From Ruegeria sp. Ofav3-42 (GTDB lineage: Bacteria > Pseudomonadota > Alphaproteobacteria > Rhodobacterales > Rhodobacteraceae), in assembly GCF_022347725.1 (NCBI RefSeq), contig NZ_JAKRGB010000008.1:62001-126000 (forward strand): a DNA stretch of 64,000 nucleotides. The letters run 5' to 3'. The notes under the pieces were generated by a model. That model was given only the letters and a program-made list of their open reading frames with translations. It had not been told where the DNA came from and made no database searches. This document shows, piece by piece, positions 28,658 through 37,220 of the stretch (position 1 is its first letter; each line of letters opens with the position of its first letter). Both the position numbers and the translations under genes were made by a program.

Positions 28658-29200
28658 TCATTTTGAGGTCGTTACATCCGGAATCGTGGCTGTCGTGACG
28701 TTCACAGCTTTGATTCTATAGGCTGACGGCGCAATTTCGTTCCCGTTGGGCCGAATCTGTAAACGACCCGTGATCCATACAGGGTCTGCCGTTATGTCGA
28801 TCCCTTCTGCGTATTCGACCGTGATGACCTGATCCGGAAGCGGGGGAGGCGGATGCCGGCAATCCTGACGCATCGGGGGAATCAGCAGAAAGCGCCGGAC
28901 GTTCCTGAATTCGAATTCCACGGGGTGGGCGTAGCCCGCAATGCGGACGGTAACGCCATCAAGGTCCGAGTTTCCCGGCGTGCACTCGGCAAGTTGCATC
29001 GACAGCATACGGTCCGACACGTCCTTTCCGGTGCAATTTGGATTGGAAAGATAGGTCTCAAGGACTGCCGAACAGCTTTGGGGGCGCCCTTCCTGCAGGT
29101 CGGTCCAGGATACGTGCAAAGGCTCGGCAAAGCTTGGCGAGCCGAGCAGGGCAAGCGCCAGAGTGGAACAAACCCGCAGCTTAATTGTCGTTTTGACCAT
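28658..29200 (-). CDS. DUF3299 exported protein
   Basis: This 180-residue protein with a signal peptide (cleavage near PSFA|E) matches DUF3299. It has an early WTDLQEG, the central VRIAGYAHPVEF, and the hallmark FLLIPPMRQDCRHPPPPLPDQ, where the cysteine, histidine and prolines are conserved in the family. Its function is unknown; the Cys-His cluster suggests metal or heme-related binding, which is inference. It starts 20 bases inside the 3' end of the ureohydrolase gene, so the two are probably co-transcribed. Confidence 0.8.
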   Translation of the reverse strand: MVKTTIKLRVCSTLALALLGSPSFAEPLHVSWTDLQEGRPQSCSAVLETYLSNPNCTGKDVSDRMLSMQLAECTPGNSDLDGVTVRIAGYAHPVEFEFRNVRRFLLIPPMRQDCRHPPPPLPDQVITVEYAEGIDITADPVWITGRLQIRPNGNEIAPSAYRIKAVNVTTATIPDVTTSK

Positions 29201-30221
29201 GCGTGACAGTCAACGGGCTGCGATAATCGGGCTCGGTTATCCCGAGCTTGTTCATGGCGGCACCGGTCAGGCACTCTCGCAGCAGCCGATTGGCGTTCAG
29301 CGCGGAAACATATGTCGGGTCCATGTGCGGGGACAGTTCGACCAGTTCAAAGCCCACCAGATTGGTTTCGGCGCAGAGACGGCGCAGGATATGGAACGCC
29401 TCGCGCGGCATCAATCCGCCGGACTCGGGTGTTCCGGTGCCGGGAACAAAAGCAGGATCAAGCGTATCGATATCGAAGGAGACAAAGATGTATTCCGGGC
29501 CGTCTTTGGCCTCGGCAATGGCATCTTCCATCACTGCGTCCTTACCACGATCTTCGATCTCGGCCATTGTGTGATATCGAAATCCGTTCTCACGCATCCA
29601 TTCAAATGCGCGTTCGTCCGGGTAATATCCGCGCAACGCAACCTGAATGAAGTTCTTGCCGGGAACCAATCCTTCCTCGATCAGGCGATAAACGGGCATA
29701 CCGTGGTTGATCAGGTGACCAGGCCCGTATCTGCCTGCATCGTAATGCGCATCGAAATGGACCACGCCAACGTTCCCCTTGCCGTACACATCCACCAGCG
29801 CGGCAACATCCGAATACATCAGAGAATGGTCGTCGCCGACGATAAACGGAATGACACGGGTGCCGTCTTCATGCTGGACCTCGGCGACCTGGCGAACAAA
29901 GGACCGGACCGCGTGGATGGTGCGTTCCGTGCTCATCATGTCGTTCGGGGCATTGCCGTAATCGACAACGGTCATGTCCTGAAGCGGGTCCACCATCACG
30001 TGCATATGCGGTTGCCGTGCGCCATAACCCAGATACATGGAGGACGCTCTGACAGCGTTTGGTCCGTGAGATGCGCCGCGCATTCCACCACCCATGTCTG
30101 TAAAGGCACCCATGATGGCGACATCGACCTCACCTGCGGCAAGGTCTGCTGGCGTTAAAGCAATCGGTTGGTGCAGAAACGTTGGTATCTGCATGAAGCC
30201 TTGCCCATAGAACCGTTGCAA
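29181..30221 (-). CDS. Ureohydrolase (agmatinase/arginase family), main part of a possibly split gene
   Basis: This 346-residue Mn-dependent ureohydrolase would split a guanidino compound to urea and an amine. Ligand motifs are present: VVHFDAHYD and SFDIDTLDPAFVPGTGTPES. The usual GGDHS reads GDDHS, keeping the histidine ligand. The substrate is uncertain (agmatine, guanidinobutyrate or another). Oddly, the only starts are TTG 30221 or ATG 30194, both poor, while the same frame stays open upstream to a TAA at 30297-30299. Beyond that it continues into a 49-codon signal-peptide frame. The gene may therefore be a nonsense-interrupted exported enzyme, or readthrough may occur. Confidence 0.78.
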   Translation of the reverse strand: MQRFYGQGFMQIPTFLHQPIALTPADLAAGEVDVAIMGAFTDMGGGMRGASHGPNAVRASSMYLGYGARQPHMHVMVDPLQDMTVVDYGNAPNDMMSTERTIHAVRSFVRQVAEVQHEDGTRVIPFIVGDDHSLMYSDVAALVDVYGKGNVGVVHFDAHYDAGRYGPGHLINHGMPVYRLIEEGLVPGKNFIQVALRGYYPDERAFEWMRENGFRYHTMAEIEDRGKDAVMEDAIAEAKDGPEYIFVSFDIDTLDPAFVPGTGTPESGGLMPREAFHILRRLCAETNLVGFELVELSPHMDPTYVSALNANRLLRECLTGAAMNKLGITEPDYRSPLTVTHGQNDN

Positions 30222-30296
30222 GTCGATCGGTCCATCTGCCCGCTCTGTGCCGTCAAAGCCTGGCAGGGGCGTGCGCCACGCGTTGTAGGTCGGATT

Positions 30297-30446
30297 TTAC
30301 GTATCAAGCGGGATCACGGGTTGTTCGCCTTCCCGGATCGGAGCCTGAATGCCTTCGTATTCGTGTCCAAAATATTGCGCGAAGGCGGGTGCGGAGCACA
30401 GGCAAATCCACGCTAAAACTAGCATCTTCGACCCAATCGGCTTCAC
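30297..30446 (-). pseudogene. Signal-peptide ORF in frame with, and split by one stop from, the ureohydrolase
   Basis: A 49-residue frame begins with GTG 30446 behind a strong GGGAGGGG ribosome site. It encodes a good Sec signal peptide (KMLVLAWICLCSAPAFA|Q) followed by 25 residues. It stops at TAA (30297-30299), and the same frame is then open straight into the ureohydrolase (NPTYNAWRTPLPGFDG, then the TTG start at 30221). The simplest reading is the 5' end of one exported protein broken by a single nonsense change. It could instead be a genuine small secreted peptide, or a sequencing error could have created the stop. Confidence 0.6.
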
Positions 30447-30639
30447 GGGTGTCCCCTCCCATAGCATCGAATATCTAAAAATTCATGATAGTAAATATGT
30501 GTATTATGTAAAGGATTCCCCGAGGTGGAGGCACGCGAGCACGTTTCTCTTGGTGTACAAACCTGATCGACATTTTTCCCGTGGCACCCGGTTTCACACC
30601 AAGCTAGTCTGCGCCAATCGCGTCAGAGGATTCCTGCCC

Positions 30640-31428
30640 ATGCCCTTTACCCTTGCCACCTGGAACATTAACTCGGTCCGCCTGCGCGAGCCCATCGTGC
30701 TGAAATTGCTGCAGGAAGAAGCCCCGGACGTATTGTGCCTGCAGGAATGCAAGTCGCCGGTCGAGAAAATCCCGACCGAAGGGTTCGCCGAGCTTGGGTA
30801 TACGCACATGGTTGCGCGCGGTCAGAAGGGGTACAACGGCGTCGCCATTCTGTCGCGGCTGCCGATGGAAGAGGTTGGTGACAAGGATTTCGCAGGTCTC
30901 GGCCACGCCCGCCATATTGCCGCGCGGCTGGAAAACGGTGTGACAATTCACAATTTCTACGTTCCTGCCGGCGGTGATATTCCGGATCGCGAGAAGAATG
31001 AGAAGTTCGGCCAAAAGCTCGATTACCTCACCGACATGCGCGACTGGTTCCATGCCGAAAAGCCCGAAAAGTCCATTCTGGTCGGTGACCTGAACATCGC
31101 TCCGCGCGAAGATGATGTCTGGTCGCACAAGCAATTGCTCAAGGTCGTTTCGCATACGCCGATCGAGGTTGAGCAGCTTGCGGAAACGCAGGATGCAGGC
31201 GGTTGGGTCGATATCACACGTCAGGATATTCCCGAAGGGCAGCTCTATAGCTGGTGGTCCTATCGCGCGCGGGATTGGGACGCTGCTGACAAGGGGCGGC
31301 GGTTGGATCACGTTTGGGCGACGCCTGATATTTCGAACGCGGGACACTCCAGCCGCATCCTGCGCGATGCGCGCGGGTGGGAAAAACCCAGTGATCACGC
31401 GCCGGTCTTTGCGACATTCGACCTTTGA
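30640..31428 (+). CDS. xth: Exodeoxyribonuclease III / AP endonuclease
   Basis: This 262-residue metal-dependent nuclease of base-excision repair removes 3' blocks and cuts at abasic sites. It has the family motifs TWNINSVRLR, LCLQECK (metal-binding glutamate), VGDLNIAP and the catalytic LDHVWAT and SDHAPVFATF. It begins at ATG 30640, because the conserved N-terminus LATWNINSV starts there; the long frame upstream is noncoding. The 193 bases upstream, shared with the divergent signal-peptide ORF, are AT-rich and probably hold both promoters. Confidence 0.94.
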   Translation: MPFTLATWNINSVRLREPIVLKLLQEEAPDVLCLQECKSPVEKIPTEGFAELGYTHMVARGQKGYNGVAILSRLPMEEVGDKDFAGLGHARHIAARLENGVTIHNFYVPAGGDIPDREKNEKFGQKLDYLTDMRDWFHAEKPEKSILVGDLNIAPREDDVWSHKQLLKVVSHTPIEVEQLAETQDAGGWVDITRQDIPEGQLYSWWSYRARDWDAADKGRRLDHVWATPDISNAGHSSRILRDARGWEKPSDHAPVFATFDL

Positions 31429-31504
31429 TCGCGCAACTCTACTATTGGTTTCTGCCCTTTGCGGTTGCATATAGGGCCCAAATTCGAACGAAAGAGTGAA
31501 TGCC

Positions 31505-32422
31505 ATGGACCTTCTGAACGCCGCAGCCGGACCTGATGCTACCGATCTGATCAAAGACGGATCTGAGGCCACTTTTATGGCCGATGTCGTCGAAGCTTCG
31601 CAGGAAACCCCCGTGATCGTGGATTTCTGGGCGCCCTGGTGCGGCCCATGCAAAACCCTCGGGCCGTTGCTGGAAGAGGCCGTGACTGCCGCGAAAGGCA
31701 CGGTAAAGATGGTCAAGATTAACGTGGATGAGGCGCAGATGATCGCCTCGCAGATGCGTGTTCAGTCGATTCCGACCGTCTATGCATTCTTCAAGGGCCA
31801 GCCGGTTGACGGTTTCCAGGGCGCGGTGCCGGGATCAGAGATCAAGGCCTTTGTAGACCGTGTGATTGAAGCCGCAGGCGGCGAAACCCCTGGTGGACAA
31901 CTGGATGACGCTGTTCAGGCCGCCGAAGAGATGCTGAGCGAAGGGGCGGCCGTCGACGCCGCGCAGACGTTTGCGGCCATTCTGGGTGAAGATCCGAACC
32001 ACGCCGCGGCTTATGGCGGTTTGGTTCGCGCTCACATCGCATCGGATGATCTGGAGCAAGCAGAAGCCATCCTGAACGGTGCACCCGCTGAAATTTCGAC
32101 CTCGCCCGAGGTTGAGGCGGCCCATGCCCAGCTTGAACTGGCTAAACAGGCCGCCGACGCTGGTCCGGTGGGCGAACTAAAAGCGGCGGTCGATGCGGAC
32201 GCCGACAATCATCAGGCGCGTTTCGACCTTGCACAAGCGTTGCATGCCAATGGCGAAGTTGAAGAGGCGGTTGCGCAATTGCTGGAACTGTTCCGCCGTG
32301 ATCGCGAATGGAATGACGGTGCCGCCAAGGCACAGCTTTTCACGATCTTCGACGCGCTTAAGCCTAATGATCCGATTGTTCTGAACGGGCGACGCAAACT
32401 CAGCTCGATGATATTTGCCTAA
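31505..32422 (+). CDS. Thioredoxin-TPR protein (YbbN/CnoX-like)
   Basis: This 305-residue protein combines an N-terminal thioredoxin domain (about 25-130, active site WCGPC) with TPR-like repeats to the C-terminus. The arrangement matches YbbN/CnoX, a redox chaperone that protects proteins and hands them to GroEL. Unlike E. coli YbbN (SxxC), both active-site cysteines are kept, so it should be redox active. The ATG at 31505 is preferred with AAAGAG upstream; a GTG at 31496 is possible. Lon-N, Trm112 and a UbiH-like gene follow. Confidence 0.88.
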   Translation: MDLLNAAAGPDATDLIKDGSEATFMADVVEASQETPVIVDFWAPWCGPCKTLGPLLEEAVTAAKGTVKMVKINVDEAQMIASQMRVQSIPTVYAFFKGQPVDGFQGAVPGSEIKAFVDRVIEAAGGETPGGQLDDAVQAAEEMLSEGAAVDAAQTFAAILGEDPNHAAAYGGLVRAHIASDDLEQAEAILNGAPAEISTSPEVEAAHAQLELAKQAADAGPVGELKAAVDADADNHQARFDLAQALHANGEVEEAVAQLLELFRRDREWNDGAAKAQLFTIFDALKPNDPIVLNGRRKLSSMIFA

Positions 32423-32449
32423 ATCCGTATCAGAGCTACACTCGGGTAC

Positions 32450-33091
32450 ATGATGCATCCCGCTGATCTGCCGGAAACGGTATCCGTTTTTCCATTGCCC
32501 GGGGCGCTGCTGCTGCCCCGCTCACGCTTGCCGCTGCATATCTTTGAGCCGCGCTATCTTCAAATGCTGGACGACGCCCTGAAAACGCAGGAGCGTCTGA
32601 TCGGCATGGTGCAGCCGAACCCGTGCCAGAGCAATGAGGGCAAACTGCACCAGATTGGTTGCGCGGGTCGCGTGACGCAGTTTTCCGAAACCGAAGATGG
32701 CCGCTATCTGATCACACTGACCGGGATTTCGCGTTTTCGAATCCGGGCGGAACTGGATGCGTTTACCCCATATCGCCGCTGTTCCGTCTCGTGGGACGGG
32801 TTTGACCGTGATCTGGGTAGGGCGGAACACGATGACAGGTTTAATCGCTCGAATTTCCTGATGCTGCTGGAGCGGTTCTTTTCGTCTCGTCAGCTGTCCA
32901 CGGACTGGGACACGCTGAAAGACGCGGATGACGAGCTGTTGGTCAACTCGTTATCGATGCTGCTGGATTTCGACCCCGAAGAAAAACAAGCGCTGCTTGA
33001 GGCGCCTTGCCTTCGCACGCGCCGTGAGACACTGGTGACACTGATCGAATTCGCCATGCGCGGCGGATCGAGTGAGGAAAAACTGCAATGA
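32450..33091 (+). CDS. Stand-alone Lon substrate-binding domain protein
   Basis: This 213-residue protein consists of the Lon N-terminal substrate-binding domain only (PUA-like: [29 protein letters not shown], then GMVQP and GRVTQF). No ATPase or protease part is present. Such short Lon-N proteins are frequent in alphaproteobacteria, always without a settled function. It lies between thioredoxin-TPR and Trm112; its stop overlaps the Trm112 ATG by four bases, so the three are one operon concerned with protein quality and translation factors. Confidence 0.85.
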   Translation: MMHPADLPETVSVFPLPGALLLPRSRLPLHIFEPRYLQMLDDALKTQERLIGMVQPNPCQSNEGKLHQIGCAGRVTQFSETEDGRYLITLTGISRFRIRAELDAFTPYRRCSVSWDGFDRDLGRAEHDDRFNRSNFLMLLERFFSSRQLSTDWDTLKDADDELLVNSLSMLLDFDPEEKQALLEAPCLRTRRETLVTLIEFAMRGGSSEEKLQ

Positions 33092-33273
33092 CCGAAGCCG
33101 AACACCCCTTTGACCGTCACATGCTTGAGGCGCTGATCTGTCCGCAGACGCACACCACGCTGCACTACGACTCCGAAAAGCAGGAATTGGTGTCTAAGGC
33201 TGCCGGTTTGGCCTTTCCGATCCGCAACGGCATCCCGGTGATGTTGGTGGATGAAGCGCGCGAGCTGGATTAA
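33088..33273 (+). CDS. Trm112/YcaR family small protein
   Basis: This 61-residue zinc-ribbon-like protein has the Trm112 pattern ([34 protein letters not shown]). Eukaryotic and archaeal Trm112 activate methyltransferases; the bacterial role is unclear. Only one cysteine of the usual four is visible (CPQTHTTL replaces CPxCxxxL), so zinc binding is probably lost. It overlaps the preceding gene (ATGA) and the convergent UbiH-like gene by four bases at its 3' end. Confidence 0.82.
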   Translation: MTEAEHPFDRHMLEALICPQTHTTLHYDSEKQELVSKAAGLAFPIRNGIPVMLVDEARELD

Positions 33274-34532
33274 ATCGCGCGACCCTGTAGAAGTTTTGGC
33301 AGATCACCGGTCAACCCGGCCGCTTCGCGCACAAAACCGCGACGCAGGCCCGGAAGCGATCCGACGATCTCCATCCCGATGTCGCGCCCGAAGCGCAGGA
33401 TGGGATTGTCGTTGGAAAACAGCTTGTTGAACACATCTGTCGCCATGGCCAGCGCGGCAGTATCGAACCTCCGCCATTCTTGGTAGCGTTCCAGAACCAG
33501 AACCGAGCCGATATCCTCGCCGCGCCGTCCGGCCAGCGTCAGAACTTCAGCCAGCGCACCGACGTCGCGAAGGCCTGCGTTCAACCCTTGTCCGGCAATA
33601 GGGTGCATCCCGTGGGCGGCGTCTCCGACCAGCGCCATCCGCTCGCCGATGAAAGAGTTGGCTATGGTCAGGTTCAACGGATAGGTGAACCGGTCGCCCT
33701 GCAGGCGAATATCACCCAGAAAATCACCGAAACGCGGGCGTAGGACCTGCAGGTAATCCGCCTCGGACATTGCGTTGATACGCTGCGCCATCTCGGTGCG
33801 CTCGCTCCAGACGATTGAGCTGCGATTGCCGGTCAGCGGCAGGATCGCCAATGGGCCGGGCGGCATGAAGAACTGATGTGCGATCCCGTGATGGGGCAGG
33901 TCGTGCTCGATGGCGCAGACCAGTGCTGTCTGACCGTAATCCCAGCCAGAGCGTTTGATCCCTGCGCGTGCCGCTGTACCGCTGCGGCGTCCGTCGCATC
34001 CGACAAGCAGGCCTCCGGTCACGTGTGAGCCGTCATCCAGCGTCACTGTGACCCCGGTCGCATCGGTGTCCTGCGCGATCACGGTCTTGCCACTGATCCG
34101 CGTGATGCCCTTTTCCTCGGCCATCGCATCAAGGAATGCGCGGCGCAGATGGCGGTCTTCAACCATAAAGCCCATCGGGCCTTCTTCGATCTCTGCATGG
34201 TCAAAATGCATGAAAAAGGGCGATGGCCCGGCACCTGCATGGCCATCGGTCACTTTGATCTCAAGCATCGGCTGGGCGTGTTCCGCCACCCGATGCCAAA
34301 CACCAATCGCATCCAATAACCGTTGCGAGGCCAGCGCCAAGGCATATGCGCGCCCATCAAAGGCCGCGTTTTTGCGTGTTTTCTCCGCCAATGCGTCGAT
34401 CACGGTGACGGAATGCCCCGTTTGTGCCAGTGCTAATGCCAAGGCAGGGCCGTTCAGGCCGCCGCCTACGATCAGGATATCCGAGCTGTGTTCCATGGGC
34501 TGCAATATGCGCGCCCTTTCGGGATTGTCCAT
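33270..34532 (-). CDS. UbiH/Coq6-family FAD monooxygenase
   Basis: This 420-residue flavin hydroxylase would add a ring hydroxyl group in ubiquinone synthesis. It has [20 protein letters not shown] for FAD binding, [12 protein letters not shown] in the middle (DG motif), and [22 protein letters not shown] near residue 300. The paralogue (UbiH, UbiF, UbiL or UbiI type) cannot be fixed from sequence alone. The ATG at 34532 has AGGA seven bases upstream; ATG 34496, closer to the FAD motif, has none. It is convergent with Trm112 and divergent from the amidase. Confidence 0.9.
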   Translation of the reverse strand: MDNPERARILQPMEHSSDILIVGGGLNGPALALALAQTGHSVTVIDALAEKTRKNAAFDGRAYALALASQRLLDAIGVWHRVAEHAQPMLEIKVTDGHAGAGPSPFFMHFDHAEIEEGPMGFMVEDRHLRRAFLDAMAEEKGITRISGKTVIAQDTDATGVTVTLDDGSHVTGGLLVGCDGRRSGTAARAGIKRSGWDYGQTALVCAIEHDLPHHGIAHQFFMPPGPLAILPLTGNRSSIVWSERTEMAQRINAMSEADYLQVLRPRFGDFLGDIRLQGDRFTYPLNLTIANSFIGERMALVGDAAHGMHPIAGQGLNAGLRDVGALAEVLTLAGRRGEDIGSVLVLERYQEWRRFDTAALAMATDVFNKLFSNDNPILRFGRDIGMEIVGSLPGLRRGFVREAAGLTGDLPKLLQGRAI

Positions 34533-34586
34533 GTGCAGTCCTGTCGCTACCGTCCATCCAGGCGGTTTTTTTTAAAGGGGGCGGGG

Positions 34587-35915
34587 ATGCAGGACTGGCT
34601 GAGTATGACGGCGTGTGATCTGGGCCGGGGTATTGGCATGGGGCAGATTGATCCGGTTGAGCTGACCGAGACCTATCTGGCCGCTATCGACGCGCATCCG
34701 CATCTGGAAAGAATCTATGCCCGGGTTACCCATGACCGGGCCCGGGCCGAAGCTCTGGCCGCGCAGGAGAGGGCAAAACTGGGTTTGCGCCGCTCGTTGC
34801 TGGATGGTGTGCCGATCAGCTGGAAAGACTTGTTCGATACGGCAGGCACCGCGACCGAGGCCGGATCAGCGCTGTTGAAAGGGCGCGTTCCCGAAATGGA
34901 TGCCGTCGTTGTGCGCAACGCGACGGCCATGGGGACGGTCTGTTTGGGCAAGACGCATATGAGCGAGCTGGCCTTTTCCGGGTTGGGTTTGAACCCGGTG
35001 ACCGGAACGCCACCTTGCGTAGACGATGAGGATTCCGTGTCTGGCGGCTCGTCTTCCGGTGCTGCCGCTTCGGTGGCTTGGGGATTGGCGGCCTGCGGGA
35101 TCGGCTCTGATACCGGCGGGTCGGTTCGGATTCCGTCCGCCTGGAATAATCTGGTGGGGTTGAAAACCACAGCAGGGCGCGTGAGCCTCGAGGGAACAGT
35201 GCCCTTGTGTCTGCGGTTCGATACGGTTGGCCCGCTGGCCCGTTCCGTCGAGGATGCAGCCCATATGCTGGCTTTGCTGGAGGGCAGCAGCCCGCCCGAT
35301 TTGCGTGGTGCCAGCCTCAAGGGCCGCCGCTTTGCCAATCTGCAGAACGTGGCACGTGACGACCTGCGGGAAGCACCGCGCAACGCGTTTGATGATGCCG
35401 TGGAGCGGTTGCGCGAGGCCGGGGCCGAGATCGTGCCGTTGGAAGTGCCTGAGCTTGAGGACGCAATGGCATTGTCCGGCATTCTGTACACCACCGAAGC
35501 TTATGGTCTGTGGCGCGATGTGATCGAAGCCAATCCCGATGCCATGTACCCCGAGATTCTGGAACGTTTTCGCGCAGGCCGAAACGCCACAGGAGCGGAC
35601 TACATCGCGGCATGGTCAAAGCTGAAAGCGTGCCGTGCGGCGTGGGACGCCGCGACTGCCGGATTCGATGCGGTTCTGGCCCCGACTGCGCCCATCATGG
35701 CTCCGAATCTCGACCGGTTGATGAAGGATCACGAGTACTACGTGACCGAAAACCTGCTGGCACTGCGGAATACGCGGATCGGCAACCTGATGGGTCTGGC
35801 GGCATTGACTTTGCCCACAGGAACACCGGGCTGCGGATTGATGATGATGGGCTATCCTGGCTCGGAAGAGGCTCTGTTACGGCTTGGATCGGCTGCCGAG
35901 GCGGCGTTGGCCTGA
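34587..35915 (+). CDS. Amidase (amidase-signature family)
   Basis: This 442-residue serine amidase hydrolyses an amide of unknown identity. The Ser-cisSer-Lys triad is visible as SWKDLFDTAG (lysine), SGGSSSGAAASV (cis-serine) and IGSDTGGSVRIPSAW (nucleophile serine). The domain covers nearly the full length. A GatA function is unlikely, as no gatB or gatC adjoins. The ATG at 34587 follows GGGGGCGGGG. It faces the UbiH-like gene across about 54 bases and precedes the aminotransferase by about 110 bases. Confidence 0.88.
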   Translation: MQDWLSMTACDLGRGIGMGQIDPVELTETYLAAIDAHPHLERIYARVTHDRARAEALAAQERAKLGLRRSLLDGVPISWKDLFDTAGTATEAGSALLKGRVPEMDAVVVRNATAMGTVCLGKTHMSELAFSGLGLNPVTGTPPCVDDEDSVSGGSSSGAAASVAWGLAACGIGSDTGGSVRIPSAWNNLVGLKTTAGRVSLEGTVPLCLRFDTVGPLARSVEDAAHMLALLEGSSPPDLRGASLKGRRFANLQNVARDDLREAPRNAFDDAVERLREAGAEIVPLEVPELEDAMALSGILYTTEAYGLWRDVIEANPDAMYPEILERFRAGRNATGADYIAAWSKLKACRAAWDAATAGFDAVLAPTAPIMAPNLDRLMKDHEYYVTENLLALRNTRIGNLMGLAALTLPTGTPGCGLMMMGYPGSEEALLRLGSAAEAALA

Positions 35916-36024
35916 ATGCCACAATCCCCTGATTCGCCGTCTCTTTGTCTGGACGAAACAGGGCGCGGTCTGTAATCTGCCTAAAAAACGGGGCGAAAAT
36001 GATCCCGGTATTGAGGCAGTAGTT

Positions 36025-37206
36025 ATGAATTTCCCCGAGCGGTTTTCGAACCTACCGGAATATGCATTCCCGCGTCTGCGCACCCTGTTGGATCACCATC
36101 AGCCGGGTGGCGAAGTGATTCACATGACCATTGGTGCTCCGATGCACGACTTCCCGAAATGGGTGCCCGATGTGATCATGGAAAACGCGGCCGGGTTTCA
36201 GGGCTATCCGCCTAACGAGGGCTCGCCCGAGCTGCGATCGGCGATCACCGGCTGGATCAAGCGCCGTTATGGCGTGTCGTTGGACCCTGACACTAACGTG
36301 ATGGCCCTGAATGGCACCCGCGAAGGGCTGTACAACGCGGCAATGGCGCTGTGTCCCGAACAGAAGAACGGTGAAAAGCCTGTCATTCTGTGCCCGAACC
36401 CGTTCTATCAAGTTTATATGGTGGCCTCACTGTCGGTTCGCGCCGAGCCGGTTTTTGTACCCGCCACCGCCGCTACAGATCACTTGCCGGATTATGCGGG
36501 ACTGCCCAAGGACGCCCTGAACCGAACTGTCGCGGCCTATATCTGTTCACCAGCGAATCCGCAGGGCGCGGTCGCTTCGCGCGATTATTGGGTTGAGTTG
36601 ATCCAACTGGCCGAGACCTACGATTTTCGCATTTTCTCTGACGAGTGTTACTCGGAAATCTACCGCGATGAGGTGCCGACAGGCGTTCTGACTGTCGCAC
36701 AGGAACTTGGGGCGGACCCGGAACGGATCACATTGTTCAACTCGCTGTCCAAGCGATCCAATTTGGCCGGACTACGTTCTGGCCTGATTGCAGGCGGACC
36801 CGAAACCATCAAACGGGTCAAGCAGCTGCGGAACTATGCAGGTGCGCCGCTGCCGCTGCCGCTACAGGCTGCTGCCGCGCAGGTTTGGGCGGATGAAGTG
36901 CATGTCATCGAAAATCGCGCGCTTTATCAGGAAAAATACAAAATCGCAGATGAAGTTTTCGCCGGTGTGCAGGGCTACATGCCGCCCGAGGCCGGGTTTT
37001 TCCTGTGGCTGCCGGTCGAAAACGGCGAGGAAACCGCTTTGAAGCTATGGCAGGAGACCGGTGTGCGGGTTCTGCCGGGCGCATATCTTTCTCAAGGTGA
37101 TCCGGGGCAAAACCCGGGCGAGCAATTTATCCGGGTCGCGATGGTGGCCCCAAAAACAGAGTTGTGGCGGGGGCTAATCACGCTCCGAGACTGCATCTAT
37201 TCGTGA
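36025..37206 (+). CDS. Class I/II PLP aminotransferase (DapC-like)
   Basis: This 393-residue PLP aminotransferase has the Schiff-base lysine in [25 protein letters not shown] before it, and [10 protein letters not shown] for the PLP pyridine. The overall pattern is close to proteins annotated as N-succinyl-diaminopimelate aminotransferase (DapC) in alphaproteobacteria. The acceptor and donor cannot be proved from sequence. It begins at ATG 36025, where the conserved region starts. It lies 14 bases upstream of ftsK. Confidence 0.82.
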   Translation: MNFPERFSNLPEYAFPRLRTLLDHHQPGGEVIHMTIGAPMHDFPKWVPDVIMENAAGFQGYPPNEGSPELRSAITGWIKRRYGVSLDPDTNVMALNGTREGLYNAAMALCPEQKNGEKPVILCPNPFYQVYMVASLSVRAEPVFVPATAATDHLPDYAGLPKDALNRTVAAYICSPANPQGAVASRDYWVELIQLAETYDFRIFSDECYSEIYRDEVPTGVLTVAQELGADPERITLFNSLSKRSNLAGLRSGLIAGGPETIKRVKQLRNYAGAPLPLPLQAAAAQVWADEVHVIENRALYQEKYKIADEVFAGVQGYMPPEAGFFLWLPVENGEETALKLWQETGVRVLPGAYLSQGDPGQNPGEQFIRVAMVAPKTELWRGLITLRDCIYS

Positions 37207-37220
37207 GGTACGAGGGCAAA

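Noticed and set aside
34566..34573. A run of eight T residues just before the amidase gene
   Set aside because: It was considered as a phase-variable tract or terminator. It lies outside both coding regions and has no stem before it; nothing supports slippage control.
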